DNA of 56,274 nt from Flavobacterium psychroterrae (GCF_018380615.1 NZ_JAGYVZ010000026.1:1-56274), one strand, 5' to 3'; numbered from the stretch's first letter, positions 26,501 through 34,175 are shown. Notes: a model not told the origin generated them from the sequence alone. A program made the numbers and translations.

Positions 26501-26721
26501 CAGGTTTATTACCTCTTGCTTTTGCTAGTGGACCGGGTAAAATTGGAAACCGAACTATTGGTACAGCCGCTGCCGGAGGTATGCTTATAGGAACTATTTG
26601 TGGTGTATTTGTGATTCCGGGATTGTATTACATTTTTGGAAAAATAGCCGAGAAACACAAATTAGTGAAACATGAAGAAGAGAATCCATTAACAGAAGAA
26701 ATTGATAACAATCATGTATAA
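23554..26721 (+). CDS. RND multidrug efflux permease (HAE1/AcrB family)
   Basis: A 1055-aa proton-driven exporter. The N-terminus (F-N-K-F-I-Q-R-P-V-L) and the 12-helix architecture with two large periplasmic loops are typical. In TM4 the proton-relay aspartates are present (V-V-D-D-A-I-V), and G-K-N-A-V-L-I-V-E occurs in TM10. Matches the hydrophobe/amphiphile branch rather than heavy-metal pumps (no H-M-E-E motif). Substrate range cannot be told. Overlaps the outer-membrane gene by 8 bp. Confidence 0.96.
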   Translation: MFNKFIQRPVLSIVISLVIVFLGILSVLNLPITQFPSISPPMVNVTADYPGSNGELMIKSVVIPLERALNGVPGMKYMTSDAGNDGEASIQVVFNLGTDPNQAAINVQNRVASVTNKLPPLVVREGVKITREVPSMLMYVNLYSTDKNTDMKFLYNYADINVLSELKRVNGVGSGDILGTREYAMRIWLKPDRMLAYKISADEVMEALSSQSLEASPGKTGESSGKRSQAFEYVLKYSGRFTTKEQYENIVVRSTSNGELLRLKDIAKVEFGSSMYDIYSNLNGRPSAAIVLKQSFGSNANQVIEDVKAKLETIKKKFPKGMDYEISYDVSKFLDASIEKVIHTLIEAFILVGLVVFLFLGDWRSTIIPAIAVPVSLIGTFVFMTFFDISLNLITLFALVLAIGVVVDDAIVVIEAVHAKMEEEHLSPLKATKKAMHEIAGAIIAITFLMAAVFIPVAFMSGPVGVFYRQFSITMATAIILSGIVALTLTPALCAMMLVNNHGKPKKRTPVNVFIDGFNNKFNLAQGKYQNVLAKIVNRRAVTIIALLVFCAGTWLISSTVPSGFIPNEDQGMFYAIIQTPPGSSLERTNDIAVKLQKIAEDVEGVKSVSSLAGYEILTEGTGSNAGTCLINLKDWNDRKQSVQEIMDELEEKSKDIPGANIEFFQPPAVPGYGAAGGFELRLLDKTGSSDFKKLEAVNKDFVEELNKRPELSNVFSFFSASFPQYMMKVDNDLAQQKGVSIENAMNTLSTLVGSNYEISFIKYGINYKVIVQAAPEYRAQPDDILKLYVKNNHDEMVPFSAFMKLEKVYGLSEITRHNMYTSTEISGGAAPGYSSGTAIKVIQDVAAKKLPRGYDIDWAGISADEVAQGNQAIWVFLICLGFVYLVLAAQYESFILPLSVILSLPAGIFGAFLLLKITGLENNIYAQVAMVMLIGLLGKNAVLIVEFAIQRHAAGRTVLEAAMEGAKARFRPILMTSFAFIAGLLPLAFASGPGKIGNRTIGTAAAGGMLIGTICGVFVIPGLYYIFGKIAEKHKLVKHEEENPLTEEIDNNHV

Positions 26722-28162
26722 ATTCAAATCATATCAATATGGTATTGCATTAGGTATATGTCTTACGGTTGCAGGGTGTAAAGCCCCTGCGCCTGAGGCA
26801 GCACCTACTACAAGTACGCCAGTTCCTGAATCATTTGGCACAACAGCTCAAACTCAGGATTCAAACAACACCTCAGCTTTACAATGGAAAGATTATTTTA
26901 AAGATCAAAACCTTGTAGATCTGATTGATGTTGCCTTAAAAAACAATCAGGAATTAAACATTACTTTACAAGAAATTGAAATCGCAAAGAATGATATTCG
27001 TGTAAAAAAAGGACTTTTATTACCAACACTTGGCGTTCGCGCCGGAGCTGGAGTTGAAAAAGTGGGTAGATATACAAGCCAGGGAGCCGGTGATGCTACT
27101 ACAGAAATCAAACCCGGAATTGAAACTCCTGATCCGCTTGGTGATTTTACCATTTCTGCTTATGCCAATTGGGAAGTGGATATCTGGAAAAAACTGCGTA
27201 ATTCTAAAAAAGCAGCGTTAAACAGATATTTAGCAACAGTTGAAGGTAAAAACTTTGTAATTACAAATCTTATTGCCGAAGTTGCTGATTCTTATTATGA
27301 ATTATTAGCTTTAGATACCCAGTTAGATATCGTAAAACAAACGATTACATTGCAAAGTAATGCTTTAGAAATTGTGAAAATTCAGAAGCAGGCTTCAAGA
27401 GCGACAGAATTAGGCGTTAAGAAATTTGAAGCTGAGGTTTTAACTTCAAAAAGTCTGGAATTTGGAATTTTACAACAAATAAAAGAAACGGAAAATAAAA
27501 TCAACTTTTTGTTAGCGAGATATCCACAGGAAATCAAAAGAACAACCAGCACAAACTTCTTAAGTTTATTACCTGCTGCTGTAAGTTCAGGAATTCCGTC
27601 ACAATTATTAGCAAATCGTCCTGATGTAAAACAAGCAGAACTGGAATTAGTTGCGGCAAAGTTAGATGTAAAAGTAGCTCGTTCTGAGTTTTATCCTTCA
27701 TTGGATATTTCGGCTGCAGTGGGAGTAAATGCTTTTAAACCATCGTATTTGTTTACATTTCCGGAATCAATTTTATATTCTTTAGCTGGAGATCTTGCTG
27801 CACCTTTGATTAACAGAAATGCAATCAAAGCCGAATTTGCTAGCGCAAATGCAAGACAACTTCAGGCGTTATATAACTACGATCGTACAGTTTTAAATGC
27901 TTATTTAGAAGTTTCGAATCAGCTTTCTAAAATTGAAAACCTTCAAAAAGGATACGATCTTAAATCACAACAAGTTGATGCTTTGAATACTTCTATTGAT
28001 GTTTCTAATGATTTGTTTAAATCGGCGAGAGTTGATTATTTCGAAGTGTTAATGACGCAACGTGATGCATTAGAAGCCAAATTAGAACTGGTTGACACCA
28101 AAAAAGAACAATTAAATGCTGCTGTCCATGTTTATAGAGACTTAGGAGGCGGATGGAAATAA
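26714..28162 (+). CDS. Outer-membrane efflux channel lipoprotein (TolC/OprM/NodT family)
   Basis: About 482 aa from the ATG at 26714; a lipobox cysteine at residue 22 (V-A-G-C) supports this start over the TTG at 26702. Two OEP domains (about 65-255 and 285-475) contain the E-I-E-I-A-K-N-D and L-L-A-N-R-P-D-V-K-Q-A-E-L-E-L motifs of NodT-type channels. Third member of the pump. The start overlaps the permease stop. Confidence 0.94.
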   Translation: MYKFKSYQYGIALGICLTVAGCKAPAPEAAPTTSTPVPESFGTTAQTQDSNNTSALQWKDYFKDQNLVDLIDVALKNNQELNITLQEIEIAKNDIRVKKGLLLPTLGVRAGAGVEKVGRYTSQGAGDATTEIKPGIETPDPLGDFTISAYANWEVDIWKKLRNSKKAALNRYLATVEGKNFVITNLIAEVADSYYELLALDTQLDIVKQTITLQSNALEIVKIQKQASRATELGVKKFEAEVLTSKSLEFGILQQIKETENKINFLLARYPQEIKRTTSTNFLSLLPAAVSSGIPSQLLANRPDVKQAELELVAAKLDVKVARSEFYPSLDISAAVGVNAFKPSYLFTFPESILYSLAGDLAAPLINRNAIKAEFASANARQLQALYNYDRTVLNAYLEVSNQLSKIENLQKGYDLKSQQVDALNTSIDVSNDLFKSARVDYFEVLMTQRDALEAKLELVDTKKEQLNAAVHVYRDLGGGWK

Positions 28163-28184
28163 TATTGCCTGTTAATTTGTAGAT

Positions 28185-28221
28185 AAAAAGCCTTTCAAGA
28201 GTAAATTTTGAAAGGCTTTTT
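28185..28221 (+). terminator. Terminator of the RND operon
   Basis: AAAAAGCCTTTCAA (28185-28198) pairs with TTGAAAGGCTTTTT (28208-28221), with a following T-rich run. Confidence 0.9.
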
Positions 28222-28242
28222 TATTTTTAAATGATCGAGTCT

Positions 28243-28441
28243 AACCTGTGGGGTGTATTTTTATTAAAAAAAATATTTAACACATAGAAACATAGATTTT
28301 ATGTGTAAAAAAGAACTTTAAAAAGAAATACATTTCTTTCACATAGTCCGCTATGTGTGTTTTAAATAAGTGAAACGCCTTTTTTAAGACTTCAATAATT
28401 CTATGTTTCTATGTGTTGAAATTAATTGTATCCAACGGGTT
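28243..28441. repeat. Degenerate MITE-like element carrying CACATAG repeats
   Basis: The right end ATTAATTGTATCCAACGGGT (28421-28440) resembles the ACCCAACGG terminus of the 30.55-kb element. The left end (ACCTGTGGGGTGTATTT, 28244) is a poorer inverse match. Inside are inverted AACACATAGAAACATAG (28279) and CTATGTTTCTATGTGTT (28401) with GTGAAACGCC. This fills the 28163-28502 gap apart from the terminator. Coding frames here are not credible. Confidence 0.45.
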
Positions 28442-28502
28442 GGTCTTATAAAATAGATTATTTTTATAAAATGAAATTTGAGTTTAAAACTAAAACAGAG
28501 AT

Positions 28503-29264
28503 TTGTCAGCAAGTAACGATATAATACGAAAAATAATAAAACCTCAACCAGAGCTTTCTGATTTTGTAGAAAATTTATGGATGCTTGAAAATACATCAGA
28601 TTCGCCACATGAAATTGTTGTTTTGCCTAACGGAAGATTTGATATTATGTTTTTTTATTCGCCGGAACAATCTTTTCATATTATGCGAATGGGTTTGGAA
28701 ACAGAACCTGCGCAAACTGCGATTCCGCCAAAAGCACTGTTGTTTGCTATAAGTTTTAAACTTCTGGCGATTGAATATTTGTTAGATGTAAAAGCGGCTT
28801 CAATAATAAATACTGCTGATGCTTTGCCAAAAGATTTTTGGGGAATTACAAAGGAGGACCTAAATGATTTTGACCAATTTTGCGATAAAGTTTCCGTTAA
28901 AATGATTTCGCTTATCAAGCCGGATATCGATCCCAGAAAGCAAAAATTATTTGAATTGATTTATGCCTCAAATGGGGCAATGTCAGTAAAAGAATTATCG
29001 GAGAAAGTATTTTGGAACAGCCGTCAGATCAACCGTTATTTTAATGATCATTTCGGAATCTCCTTAAAAGCGTATTGTAATATTGTACGATTCAAGGAAT
29101 CATTGGAACATATTAAAGAAGGAAGACTTTTTCCTGAACTGAATTACACCGATCAAAATCATTTTATTAAAGAAATCAAAAGACTTTCAGGAGTTGTTCC
29201 TAAAGAATTATTCAAAGATAAAAACGACCGATTTCTACTATTCCATACGCTACCAAAGAAATAG
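28503..29264 (+). CDS. AraC-family transcriptional regulator
   Basis: A 253-aa regulator with an N-terminal beta-rich sensing region (about 10-130; V-L-P-N-G-R-F-D-I-M-F resembles the DUF6597 group) and a C-terminal AraC helix-turn-helix pair (about 150-245; V-K-E-L-S-E-K-V-F-W-N-S-R-Q-I-N-R-Y-F-N-D-H-F-G-I-S and Y-T-D-Q-N-H-F-I-K-E). The start is probably TTG at 28503, since the next in-frame ATG would remove conserved residues. Its target may be the RND operon upstream or the duplicated lipoprotein cassette downstream; neither is shown. Confidence 0.85.
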   Translation: MSASNDIIRKIIKPQPELSDFVENLWMLENTSDSPHEIVVLPNGRFDIMFFYSPEQSFHIMRMGLETEPAQTAIPPKALLFAISFKLLAIEYLLDVKAASIINTADALPKDFWGITKEDLNDFDQFCDKVSVKMISLIKPDIDPRKQKLFELIYASNGAMSVKELSEKVFWNSRQINRYFNDHFGISLKAYCNIVRFKESLEHIKEGRLFPELNYTDQNHFIKEIKRLSGVVPKELFKDKNDRFLLFHTLPKK

Positions 29265-29319
29265 TTTTGGAAATAAGAAAAAGAAGGATAATAAAACAAA
29301 AAAACGGGGACCGTAACAT
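29208..29319 (-). pseudogene. Relic of a sensor-kinase signal peptide (copy 1 of the cassette)
   Basis: A 36-codon minus-strand frame starting at the ATG at 29319 begins M-L-R-S-P-F-F-C-F, identical to the first nine residues of the TPR histidine kinase at 40229. It then runs hydrophobic (I-I-L-L-F-L-I-S) and stops inside antisense AraC sequence. The kinase body is absent. Either a deletion after duplication, or simply the shared terminator sequence read as protein. Confidence 0.4.
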
Positions 29320-29337
29320 ATAAATTTACTTTCCCCG
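29305..29337 (-). terminator. Terminator hairpin with ATG in its loop (copy 1)
   Basis: CGGGGA/TCCCCG outer stem and GTAA/TTAC inner stem; on the minus strand a run of seven T follows. It ends the small lipoprotein transcript (29373-29561). The ATG at 29319-29317 lies in the apical loop. Confidence 0.8.
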
Positions 29338-29372
29338 AAAATAGTAATAAATTAGATACTAAAAATATATTT

Positions 29373-29561
29373 TTAGTGATCAGTGTCAGGTGTAGGTGGA
29401 GTTGTCACACCACCATCACCAGGGCCATCAGCGTAAGTCGCTTTTAATGGTTGAACAGTTTTTTGTATATCCTGTTTGGTTTGTGTCTCGTATTCGTCAG
29501 GAGTACAAGAAAATATAGTAAACAATAGCGCAAAAGCGATAAATAGGATTAAATTTTTCAT
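29373..29561 (-). CDS. Small lipoprotein with Y-A-D-G-P-G-D motif (copy 1)
   Basis: 62 aa: a lipoprotein signal peptide with C19 (I-F-S-C-T) followed by a short Asp/Pro/Gly-rich mature part ending T-P-P-T-P-D-T-D-H. The segment Y-A-D-G-P-G-D is shared with the 54-aa protein at 40288-40452. Genes of this size with a conserved tail may encode secreted or surface peptides. Terminator behind and a 270-bp conserved leader in front match those of the second copy. Function unknown. Confidence 0.7.
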   Translation of the reverse strand: MKNLILFIAFALLFTIFSCTPDEYETQTKQDIQKTVQPLKATYADGPGDGGVTTPPTPDTDH

Positions 29562-29850
29562 TTTTATTTAATTTAGAAATTAGACATAGGTATTGCTGTC
29601 CGGCTTTATCCAGAGCTTGTTAATGGCAATACCAATTGATTTTTGAGAAGTAAAGCTTGTAGAACTGTAAGACGTTGTTTTATACTTCTCGGATAAACTC
29701 AGTCTTACTGTTTTCTACATTGCTATTGAACTAGTTTTAAGTTTTTTGTTTAATCTGCAGATATAAACTTGAACTAATTTCTATTGCAAAGTAAAGGCGC
29801 TTTGAGGCCTTTGTTGATAAGGGATTCCCGGAATTCCCGCGTTTTCCCGG
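29562..29850 (-). ncRNA. Conserved structured leader or upstream RNA (copy 1)
   Basis: The 280 bases upstream of the small lipoprotein match those upstream of the 40.4-kb paralogue over nearly the whole length, although non-coding. Paired segments include GGTATTGC (29589-29596)/GCAATACC (29626-29633) next to the start codon, GTAAGAC/GTCTTAC (about 29668-29716) and CAAAG/CTTTG near 29790-29815. Could be a long 5' leader or a separate RNA; unproven. Confidence 0.45.
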
Positions 29851-29912
29851 GATTCCCAAAAATTCCTTAAAACAAAATACATTGCATGGGAATTTAGGAT
29901 TGTTTGAACGTG
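29818..29912. promoter_or_regulatory. TTCC/GGAAT-rich control region (copy 1)
   Basis: Repeated ATTCCCGGAATTCCC and ATTCC blocks about 10-11 bp apart, matched by ATTCCGGGAATTCCG at the corresponding place of copy 2 (40720-40735). Looks like tandem binding sites for a dimeric regulator. The rest of the gap to 30045 shows no other feature. Confidence 0.4.
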
Positions 29913-30045
29913 TTATTTGAACGCAAAAACCAATCTGACCTTTATATTATAGAGGCAAAAAAACCTAAAAAGGTTGTCTTGGACTATTAAAAAAAGACAA
30001 AAAATGTAGTGTTGAAAAAATCAATCATAGAATTACATTTAGTTT

Positions 30046-30240
30046 GTGGAAAATAAAAATGAAGAGTCGAAAGAAGTTCCTGATAGAGGAAATCTTTTCT
30101 TTAATTTTGGAGATATATTTTCTGAAAAAATAGGTCAGAAGATATATCGAGGAAAAATAATTATGGTTGGGATTGGATCTGTCGCGTTAGTGTCTTCTGC
30201 TGTTTTATATTTTGTGCAGAAGAAAGAGGAGACAGAATAG
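30046..30240 (+). CDS. Small single-pass membrane protein, hypothetical
   Basis: 64 aa from a GTG start, which is forced by an in-frame TAG two codons upstream. Charged N-terminus (E-N-K-N-E-E-S-K-E-V-P-D-R), a middle N-L-F-F-N-F-G-D-I-F segment, one membrane helix at about 38-58 and a charged C-terminal tail. Divergent from the small lipoprotein cassette, at the same relative place as the 40811 membrane protein by the second cassette. No sequence similarity to that protein was recognised. Confidence 0.55.
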   Translation: MENKNEESKEVPDRGNLFFNFGDIFSEKIGQKIYRGKIIMVGIGSVALVSSAVLYFVQKKEETE

Positions 30241-30539
30241 TTTCTGAATGAAACTTTGAAGCATTTTGAGAATCAAAATGCATGAAGAAGTAAAAAGAAT
30301 AATTTTTTGAGGAGTAATTGAAACCTTTAAAAAGTTTGTTTTTTATCATATTAATATCTGTTTGTTTACACCTTAAAGATAAGAAAAAAATGCGTATAAA
30401 CCTAATGAAATCAATGAAATAAGTGCTTTTTTTGCTTTAAAATGTGAATTTTTTTTCGGAAATTCCCCTCCTGTCATTACTGAATTTTAAGACAATAAAA
30501 CTGGATTTTTACTCATCGCTGGATTTTGGAATAAAATTA

Positions 30540-30731
30540 TTTATATTTATATCCGTTGGGTGTAATTAAAAAAAAACATATATTTCGACGCGGATTTACA
30601 CGGATCTTTTTTAATTCCATATAAAAATCTGCGAAAATCTGCGTTTTTGCAAAGCAAATCTGTTTTATCCGCGTTCTAATTTATACAGTTTGTATTTTAA
30701 CTTAATTGCACCCAACGGGTTTATATTTATA
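30540..30731. mobile_element. MITE-like element with CCGTTGGGTGTAATTAA ends
   Basis: Ends CCGTTGGGTGTAATTAA (30553-30569) and TTAATTGCACCCAACGG (30702-30718) match 16 of 17 as inverted repeats. The element is flanked by the 12-bp direct repeat TTTATATTTATA (30540-30551, 30720-30731). The about 170-bp interior has the CGCGGATTTACACGGAT / AAATCTGCGAAAATCTGCG repeats and no gene. The same end sequence interrupts hsdS at 56151. The remaining 30241-30540 stretch has nothing recognisable. Confidence 0.75.
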
Positions 30732-30782
30732 AAACATTATAATAAATGTTCATTGTAGAACTATCAGTTTAAAAATATCCTT

Positions 30783-31151
30783 ATGAAAAAGTTTCTAGTA
30801 GTATTAATTGTTTTATCCGCTTTTGGTTGTAAAAAATATGTTGTCTCGTTTGAGCAACCCACAAATATGAAATTGGACAACTTAAAACTGGAGGTACTTC
30901 TGGATAAGAAGAAAGTTCAGGATATTAACTTAAAAGCAACAAATGCAATGCCTGAATATGAAACAGCAGAACTGCCAATATCAGATGATGGAAAACATTT
31001 ACTTCAGTTTAAAGTAAGAGATACCACTTTTAGTTATGAGATAAAGTATCCTGAAGAAAGATATATTATTGTATCAGCATTTTTAAAAAATAATGGCAAG
31101 CTTCATGTTGGAATCTTAAAACAGCAATATAGTTTTAGAGTTCAGCGATAA
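30783..31151 (+). CDS. Hypothetical lipoprotein
   Basis: 122 aa, lipoprotein signal with C16 (A-F-G-C-K-K-Y). The mature part is beta-strand-rich (M-K-L-D-N-L-K-L-E-V-L-L-D, D-D-G-K-H-L-L-Q-F-K-V), compatible with a small immunoglobulin-like or sandwich fold. No family recognised. Single gene between a MITE and a terminator. Confidence 0.6.
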   Translation: MKKFLVVLIVLSAFGCKKYVVSFEQPTNMKLDNLKLEVLLDKKKVQDINLKATNAMPEYETAELPISDDGKHLLQFKVRDTTFSYEIKYPEERYIIVSAFLKNNGKLHVGILKQQYSFRVQR

Positions 31152-31170
31152 ATGATTTTATTTCAAATGC

Positions 31171-31206
31171 AAAAAGCCTTTCACATTTAATTGCAAAAGG
31201 CTTTTT
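31171..31206. terminator. Bidirectional terminator lipoprotein / GH1 gene
   Basis: AAAAAGCCTTT (31171-31181) and AAAGGCTTTTT (31196-31206) between convergent genes, 14-base loop. Confidence 0.9.
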
Positions 31207-31226
31207 GTGTTTTTGAAACATCAGTT

Positions 31227-32579
31227 TTAAGATAAAAAATCCTTAAACCATAATCCTGAATGTTTAATAGTTCTTTGTTGTGTATCAAAATCAACATGAA
31301 TTAACCCGAATCTGGCATTATAACCTTCTGCCCACTCAAAGTTATCGGTAAGACTCCAAACGAAATATCCTTCGACGTTAAGACCGTCTTTTTTGGCTTT
31401 TAGAATTTGTTCTAAATGATCCTGAATATAATGGGTTCGTTTGATATCATATACTTTTCCGTTGGTTAGAATATCGGGAAAAGCGGCACCGTTTTCGGTA
31501 ATAATGATTTTTTTTATGTTTTTGTATTCGTTGAATTTTTTAAGGACTTCGTAAAGTGCGGGCGGATAAACTTCCCATCCCATATCAGTTGAAATCACAT
31601 TTCTTTTTTCGGCACTGATTAATTCGGCACCAATATACGGAATCAGTATTGATGATTTTACGACTTCGCGGGTGTAACATTGCAGTCCTATAAAGTCAAA
31701 GTCGAAAGCAAGATTATTGAGATCATCTGCTAAAATGTAATTATTGAGTTTTTTTAGCACAGGCAAATCCGCTTGCGGATAACCTAATCCTAAAATAGGC
31801 TCAATAAAAGTACGGTTTAGCAAAGTATCGACCCGTTTTGCAGCATCAATATCTTTTTGGTTTTGCGTTGCAGGTTCAATATGTGTACACGAAAAAGTAG
31901 TTCCTATATTAGCATCCTGAACTTTATCACGAAGTATTTTTGCACCCGCTGCGGTTGCCAACGTAACGTGATGCATGGCTTTAAGATAATTGGTAATGCC
32001 TTTTTTTCCCGGAGCATGAATTCCCAGAAAATATCCCGCGCCTGTGAATACCGAAGGTTCATTAATTACCATCCAGTTTTTGACCCGATCGCCAAAATGT
32101 TGTGCACAAACAGCCACATATTCTGAAAACCATGTAACTGATTCCCGATTGGTCCATCCGCCTTTTGTTTCTAAAACATGGGGCAAATCCCAATGATAAA
32201 GCGTAATCCACGGTTCTATCCCGGAAGCTAATAAAGAGTCAATGATTTTGTTGTAATAATCAATTCCGGCTTGGTTTACAGGATGAATTCCTGTAGGCAT
32301 AATTCTGGTCCAACTGATCGAAAACCTAAAATTCGGAATGTTTAGTTCGCGTATTAAGTCAATATCATTTTGGTATGAATTATAGAAATCGCAAGCGGTT
32401 AGCGCATGATGTCCGTTTTTTACTTTTCCTTTTTGAGCTGTAAAAACATCCCAGATAGAGGAACCTTTTCCATCGGCATCATGAGCCCCTTCAATTTGGA
32501 AAGCGGCGGTTGAAACACCCCACAAGAAATCATCTCCAAATTGGTTTTTGTTTAAAAATGAGTTCTCAATTTTATTCAT
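31227..32579 (-). CDS. GH1 family beta-glucosidase
   Basis: A 450-aa glycoside hydrolase family 1 enzyme, a normal length. The acid/base is E174 in M-V-I-N-E-P and the nucleophile lies in I-I-I-T-E-N-G (about residue 360). T-L-Y-H-W-D-L-P-H and the C-terminal S-L-T-D-N-F-E-W-A-E-G-Y loop that recognises the glycone are intact. No signal peptide, so it probably hydrolyses imported beta-glucosides in the cytoplasm. No sugar transporter or SusCD pair adjoins it. Confidence 0.95.
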   Translation of the reverse strand: MNKIENSFLNKNQFGDDFLWGVSTAAFQIEGAHDADGKGSSIWDVFTAQKGKVKNGHHALTACDFYNSYQNDIDLIRELNIPNFRFSISWTRIMPTGIHPVNQAGIDYYNKIIDSLLASGIEPWITLYHWDLPHVLETKGGWTNRESVTWFSEYVAVCAQHFGDRVKNWMVINEPSVFTGAGYFLGIHAPGKKGITNYLKAMHHVTLATAAGAKILRDKVQDANIGTTFSCTHIEPATQNQKDIDAAKRVDTLLNRTFIEPILGLGYPQADLPVLKKLNNYILADDLNNLAFDFDFIGLQCYTREVVKSSILIPYIGAELISAEKRNVISTDMGWEVYPPALYEVLKKFNEYKNIKKIIITENGAAFPDILTNGKVYDIKRTHYIQDHLEQILKAKKDGLNVEGYFVWSLTDNFEWAEGYNARFGLIHVDFDTQQRTIKHSGLWFKDFLS

Positions 32580-32791
32580 TCAAATAAGTTTTCCTTTATT
32601 TTAATTGTAATGTATTAATGAAGGAAAGACGATTGCATGGCTCTTAAAAAAAGCCATTCTTTGAAGGAAACCAGAAAATTTAGATTGAAAAATTTCATAA
32701 CGTTTAGTTTTATTCAAATTAATAAAACTAATGTGAATTAAACGTAAAGTGATTATTATCAAATGATTAAATAAACAAAATAAGAAGATAT

Positions 32792-33001
32792 TTAATCTTC
32801 CCATCCGCAAAGCGTGAGCCCTAAACCTTGTGCCTGTTTCAGGGATGTTTTTACCGTTTCATGGCTACAAGATGATAAACCCCGGCAGGTTTCTTTAAAA
32901 TGATATTTTTTAGCACCGGTTGAAGCGCAGATATAAACTGAAGTTTCGGGCAAATCAAAAGAAGTAAATACAATAAAGAGTAGGATTAAAATGTATTTCA
33001 T
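32792..33001 (-). CDS. Small secreted Cys/His protein
   Basis: 69 aa with a signal peptide (residues 1-16). The mature part Y-H-F-K-E-T-C-R-G-L … S-L-K-Q-A-Q-G-L-G-L-T-L-C resembles the short metal-binding-like motif YHxxxCRxL…EAxxxGxxxC seen at the C-termini of several secreted proteins. Function unknown. 8 bp behind the next lipoprotein gene, likely one operon. Confidence 0.65.
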   Translation of the reverse strand: MKYILILLFIVFTSFDLPETSVYICASTGAKKYHFKETCRGLSSCSHETVKTSLKQAQGLGLTLCGWED

Positions 33002-33009
33002 TAGAGTTT

Positions 33010-33426
33010 TTATTTGACAATTAATTGATATTCATTTCCTTTAAGGTCAATGGCTTTTAGTTTTCCGTATGAAATCCATTCCGTATTGATTTCGATATCG
33101 GCAATAGAATCACAAATTAAAATTCCTGCGCCATATTTTCCCTGAACATTGATGTTCCCGTAAACCGAATCGCCTTTTATATTGATTCCTTTTACATCAT
33201 AATTGTATTCATATTGTCCCGGATTTCCGGTTCTGTATTCGTAATGGTACGTGTTGTTAATATGATAGGTTTTGGCTTCGTCCGGTGTAATTGTTTTTCG
33301 GTCATCCGGAGTAATTCTGACAACTTGTTTGTAAAAAGAATTGATCTGAAGTGGAGGAGGAGCAGAAGCTTTTTTACAGGAAAAAATTAAGAGTAACAAA
33401 ATTAAGGTTAGGTAGTTTTTTGACAT
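33010..33426 (-). CDS. Hypothetical lipoprotein
   Basis: 138 aa, lipoprotein signal with C17 (I-F-S-C-K-K). The mature region is polar and beta-rich with a Y-H-Y-E-Y-R-T-G-N-P-G-Q-Y-E-Y-N-Y segment. No family recognised. Likely co-transcribed with the small Cys/His protein downstream. Confidence 0.6.
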   Translation of the reverse strand: MSKNYLTLILLLLIFSCKKASAPPPLQINSFYKQVVRITPDDRKTITPDEAKTYHINNTYHYEYRTGNPGQYEYNYDVKGINIKGDSVYGNINVQGKYGAGILICDSIADIEINTEWISYGKLKAIDLKGNEYQLIVK

Positions 33427-33564
33427 AGGCGTTGGGTGAAATTTATAAAACAGATATTTAGTATGATTTAAATCAAAGAATCCGGATCGATTATTAGTTG
33501 CTAATCTAATTAGAAATGCATTGTCTAAAATGCGTATTTATACTGGATTTTAATATTGCACTGA

Positions 33565-33849
33565 CTAAAAATTGATTAGCCTTTCAGCGATTTCTTCCCT
33601 GTCAATAATTATTTGAGAGGGAAGAATCATTTGTATCTGATTATTTATTGGATTTTTAAAAATTTGAAAGTTTCCCCGACAATTTTTATATCGAAATTGA
33701 AATGCTTTTAATCCCTTAATAAATCCCTCTTTATGAGTTGTTTCAAATACATGATTGGAACAGGATTTTTTAAAAATGCATCTTTTTCTTTTAGAAGGAG
33801 GAATAAATTTCCAATACAATTGAATAATGAATAGTATTAGATATTTCAT
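33565..33849 (-). CDS. YidD-like protein
   Basis: 94 aa. The first 60 residues fit YidD (membrane protein insertion efficiency factor): I-I-Q-L-Y-W-K-F-I-P-P then R-C-I-F-K-K-S-C-S-N-H-V-F-E-T and G-F-I-K-G-L-K-A-F-Q-F-R-Y-K-N-C, with the conserved cysteines. A classical yidD usually lies in the rnpA-yidC locus; this copy is in an accessory cluster and has a longer tail, so it is probably a divergent paralogue. Its start overlaps the upstream gene's stop by 4 bp. Confidence 0.7.
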   Translation of the reverse strand: MKYLILFIIQLYWKFIPPSKRKRCIFKKSCSNHVFETTHKEGFIKGLKAFQFRYKNCRGNFQIFKNPINNQIQMILPSQIIIDREEIAERLINF

Positions 33850-34079
33850 TTTTTCTGAAAAACAACCATTTGATTATTTGTTGTGTAGCCTGGTCGACCT
33901 CCAAATCCAAAACAGCCACTATCTGGATGAACAAATGTTGATACACTTTCTAAGCGTACATATTCCCAACCTTGATTTGTAAAGTTTTTTATTAAGCTTT
34001 CAAGTTGTTCAGCAACATGATTTGAAGTTCCTTTTTTAGGATCAATTGAAGCGATAAATGGTACTACTTTGTATTCCAT
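33846..34079 (-). CDS. DUF4177-like small protein
   Basis: 77 aa, no signal peptide. Pattern M-E-Y-K-V-V … L-E-S-L-I-K-N-F-T-N-Q-G-W-E-Y-V-R-L is that of DUF4177-type domains, which are found in many small bacterial proteins without a known function. A long G-C-F-G-F-G-G-R-P-G loop is unusual. First gene after a promoter that shares 55 bp with the one at 37719. Confidence 0.65.
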   Translation of the reverse strand: MEYKVVPFIASIDPKKGTSNHVAEQLESLIKNFTNQGWEYVRLESVSTFVHPDSGCFGFGGRPGYTTNNQMVVFQKK

Positions 34080-34120
34080 AATTTTAAGTTTTAATTATTA
34101 TTATTATTATTATTTGAGTT

Positions 34121-34175
34121 TTTAATTATTCAAATGTAAAACCAATAAAAACCAGTATTTTATGGAAATCCGTAA
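34121..34175 (-). promoter_or_regulatory. Shared cluster promoter, copy A
   Basis: Minus strand: TACATTTG (-7 type, plus 34131-34138), then upstream the CTGGTTTTTATTGG block and a GGATTTCCATAAAATACTGG block. About 48 of 55 positions equal those at 37719-37773. The TTTTATGGAAATCC core resembles the TTTTACGGAAT sites near the sensor kinase. Confidence 0.6.

Noticed and set aside
28384..28608. 74-codon minus-strand frame
   Set aside because: Spans a MITE-like repeat and the antisense start of the AraC gene.
32601..32810. 69-codon minus-strand frame after the Cys/His protein
   Set aside because: Overlaps the end of the supported gene at 32792 and has no conserved pattern.
33430..33446. GCGTTGGGTGAAATT, similar to the CCGTTGGGTGTAATT element end
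   Set aside because: No inverted partner or flanking duplication nearby; probably chance or a remnant too weak to call.
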